Assembly (NCBI GenBank): GCA_023420115.1
Contig: JAEZWR010000029.1
Coordinates: 1 to 64,000, forward strand
Length of the DNA: 64,000 nucleotides
Direction: 5' to 3'
Origin: Bacillota bacterium
GTDB taxonomy: Bacteria; Bacillota; Clostridia; Saccharofermentanales; Fastidiosipilaceae
Position 1 is the stretch's first letter. Each line of letters opens with the position of its first letter. Shown in pieces: positions 63,518 to 64,000 of the stretch. The position numbers and the translations under genes are program-made. Under the pieces are notes generated by a model that was not told the DNA's origin, searched no databases, and worked only from the letters and a program-made list of their open reading frames with translations.

Positions 63518-63937
63518 TTATTGCTCTGCATAGCGAAGTACTGATTCGGGAAGATCAGCAACATCGGCACTGAGAATGACATGAGCCTCAAAATGCATAT
63601 CGCGAGAAAGCTGATCGCAAGCCTCGAGGAACTTGGTTAATTCTTCGTAATTTGTTTCTACCTCGGCAACTTTGAAAATACTATCTATATAAATATGAGT
63701 TACATCGTAATCTTTGGCGTTGATACCAGCAATAAAAGCTAGAAGCTGATCAAAACCTGTAACGGGGTATTCAGTAATATCAATCAAACGGATATTGTAC
63801 TTGACGAAGCTATCCAGACGGCGACCACGTTCTATACAAATGACATTTTTCTCGTGGTCATGGGCCTTTTCATTGAGGTTATCAACTAGCTTACCAGTCT
63901 TTCCACTACCTTTTACACCAATAATTAGTTTAAGCAT
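63518..63937 (-). CDS. Small P-loop protein of unknown function
   Basis: A 139-residue cytoplasmic protein with a perfect Walker A at the N-terminus (GVKGSGKTG) and an IYIDS Walker-B-like strand near residue 83. Proteins of this size and motif occur across Clostridia and are often labelled twitching-motility ATPase, but the resemblance to PilT is limited to the P-loop. GAGGTGGAGGATTAAGC precedes the ATG. It begins 3 bp after the stop of the next upstream gene, probably one operon. Confidence 0.75.
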   Translation of the reverse strand: MLKLIIGVKGSGKTGKLVDNLNEKAHDHEKNVICIERGRRLDSFVKYNIRLIDITEYPVTGFDQLLAFIAGINAKDYDVTHIYIDSIFKVAEVETNYEELTKFLEACDQLSRDMHFEAHVILSADVADLPESVLRYAEQ

Positions 63938-63939
63938 GC

Positions 63940-64000
63940 TTAATCCTCCACCTCTAATCCACCATAGAATACACGGCAGAATATCTTATATGTATTGTAC
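63940..64000 (-). CDS. C-terminal end of an unidentified gene (cut by window edge)
   Basis: A minus-strand frame enters from the right edge and ends in TAA at 63940-63942 with YNTYKIFCRVFYGGLEVED as its last residues. No stop interrupts it inside the window. It is too short to identify, but its stop, followed 3 bp later by the next start, fits a co-transcribed upstream gene. Confidence 0.35.
   Translation of the reverse strand, partial: YNTYKIFCRVFYGGLEVED

Overview
The window looks like the origin-of-replication region of a low-GC, Gram-positive, host-associated anaerobe, most likely a member of the Clostridia. The evidence is the order dnaA-dnaN-recF-remB(DUF370)-gyrB followed by parA-parB with two perfect parS palindromes, the rplU-prp-rpmA-obg-yhbY cluster with a Prp-type L27 leader, a DUF4364 protein, a class I fructose-bisphosphate aldolase, an LPXTG surface protein and a streptococcal-style histidine-triad protein. 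I do not name a genus. TGA is used as a normal stop codon, so the standard bacterial code applies.

Layout. At 1-200 there is the first codons of a phage-type DNA polymerase on the minus strand and a broken open stretch, probably the edge of a mobile element. Two small membrane proteins of unknown role follow (207-1692). From 1852 to 19288 every gene is on the minus strand: an LPXTG lipase-like surface protein, a TetR-controlled heterodimeric ABC pair, a nucleotide-sugar dehydrogenase, an alanine/glycine:cation symporter, a duplicated-domain membrane protein of unknown function, prolyl-tRNA synthetase and a CapA-like protein. From dnaA (19704) to about 33.5 kb every gene is on the plus strand. 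The strand switch together with an inverted DnaA-box pair in the dnaA-dnaN spacer puts oriC near 21.1 kb. The plus-strand block holds the replication genes, a solitary ABC half-transporter, parABS, a structured small transcript with a 56-codon ORF, a CorC/TlyC-type membrane protein and an anion transporter.

From 33.5 to 48.3 kb the content is mixed: aldolase; a NitT/TauT-type ABC uptake system whose binding protein has no lipobox; secreted and lipoproteins including an SxxK/SDN/KTG serine hydrolase; an aromatic-acid-exporter-like protein; a PatB/MalY C-S lyase with RidA; tRNA-Arg(CCG); an Abi_2 (AbiD/AbiF) defence gene preceded by a short RNA that can fold as a pseudoknot ending in a terminator; a diadenylate cyclase CdaA fused to a YbbR/CdaR domain; and a Crp/Fnr regulator with a promoter overlapping a palindrome.

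From 48.6 to 64 kb come a small Cys-containing ORF, a decayed S41 peptidase and an ABC exporter (possible peptide-export locus), deoD, the rplU-prp-rpmA and obg-yhbY operons, a six-triad histidine-triad protein with a Fur-family-like box upstream, rubredoxin, a sugar ABC importer whose first permease is interrupted by an in-frame TGA, DUF4364, mscL and a small P-loop protein.

The strongest candidates for something new are the pseudoknotted RNA-Abi pair (44.67-45.69 kb), the CdaA-CdaR single-chain fusion (45.86-47.37 kb), the structured transcript at 30.54-30.80 kb, and the small peptide/S41/ABC locus at 48.6-50.7 kb. All coordinates of start codons were checked against ribosome binding sites; many open frames extend upstream through TTG/GTG codons that lie inside the Shine-Dalgarno sequence, and I have trimmed those.
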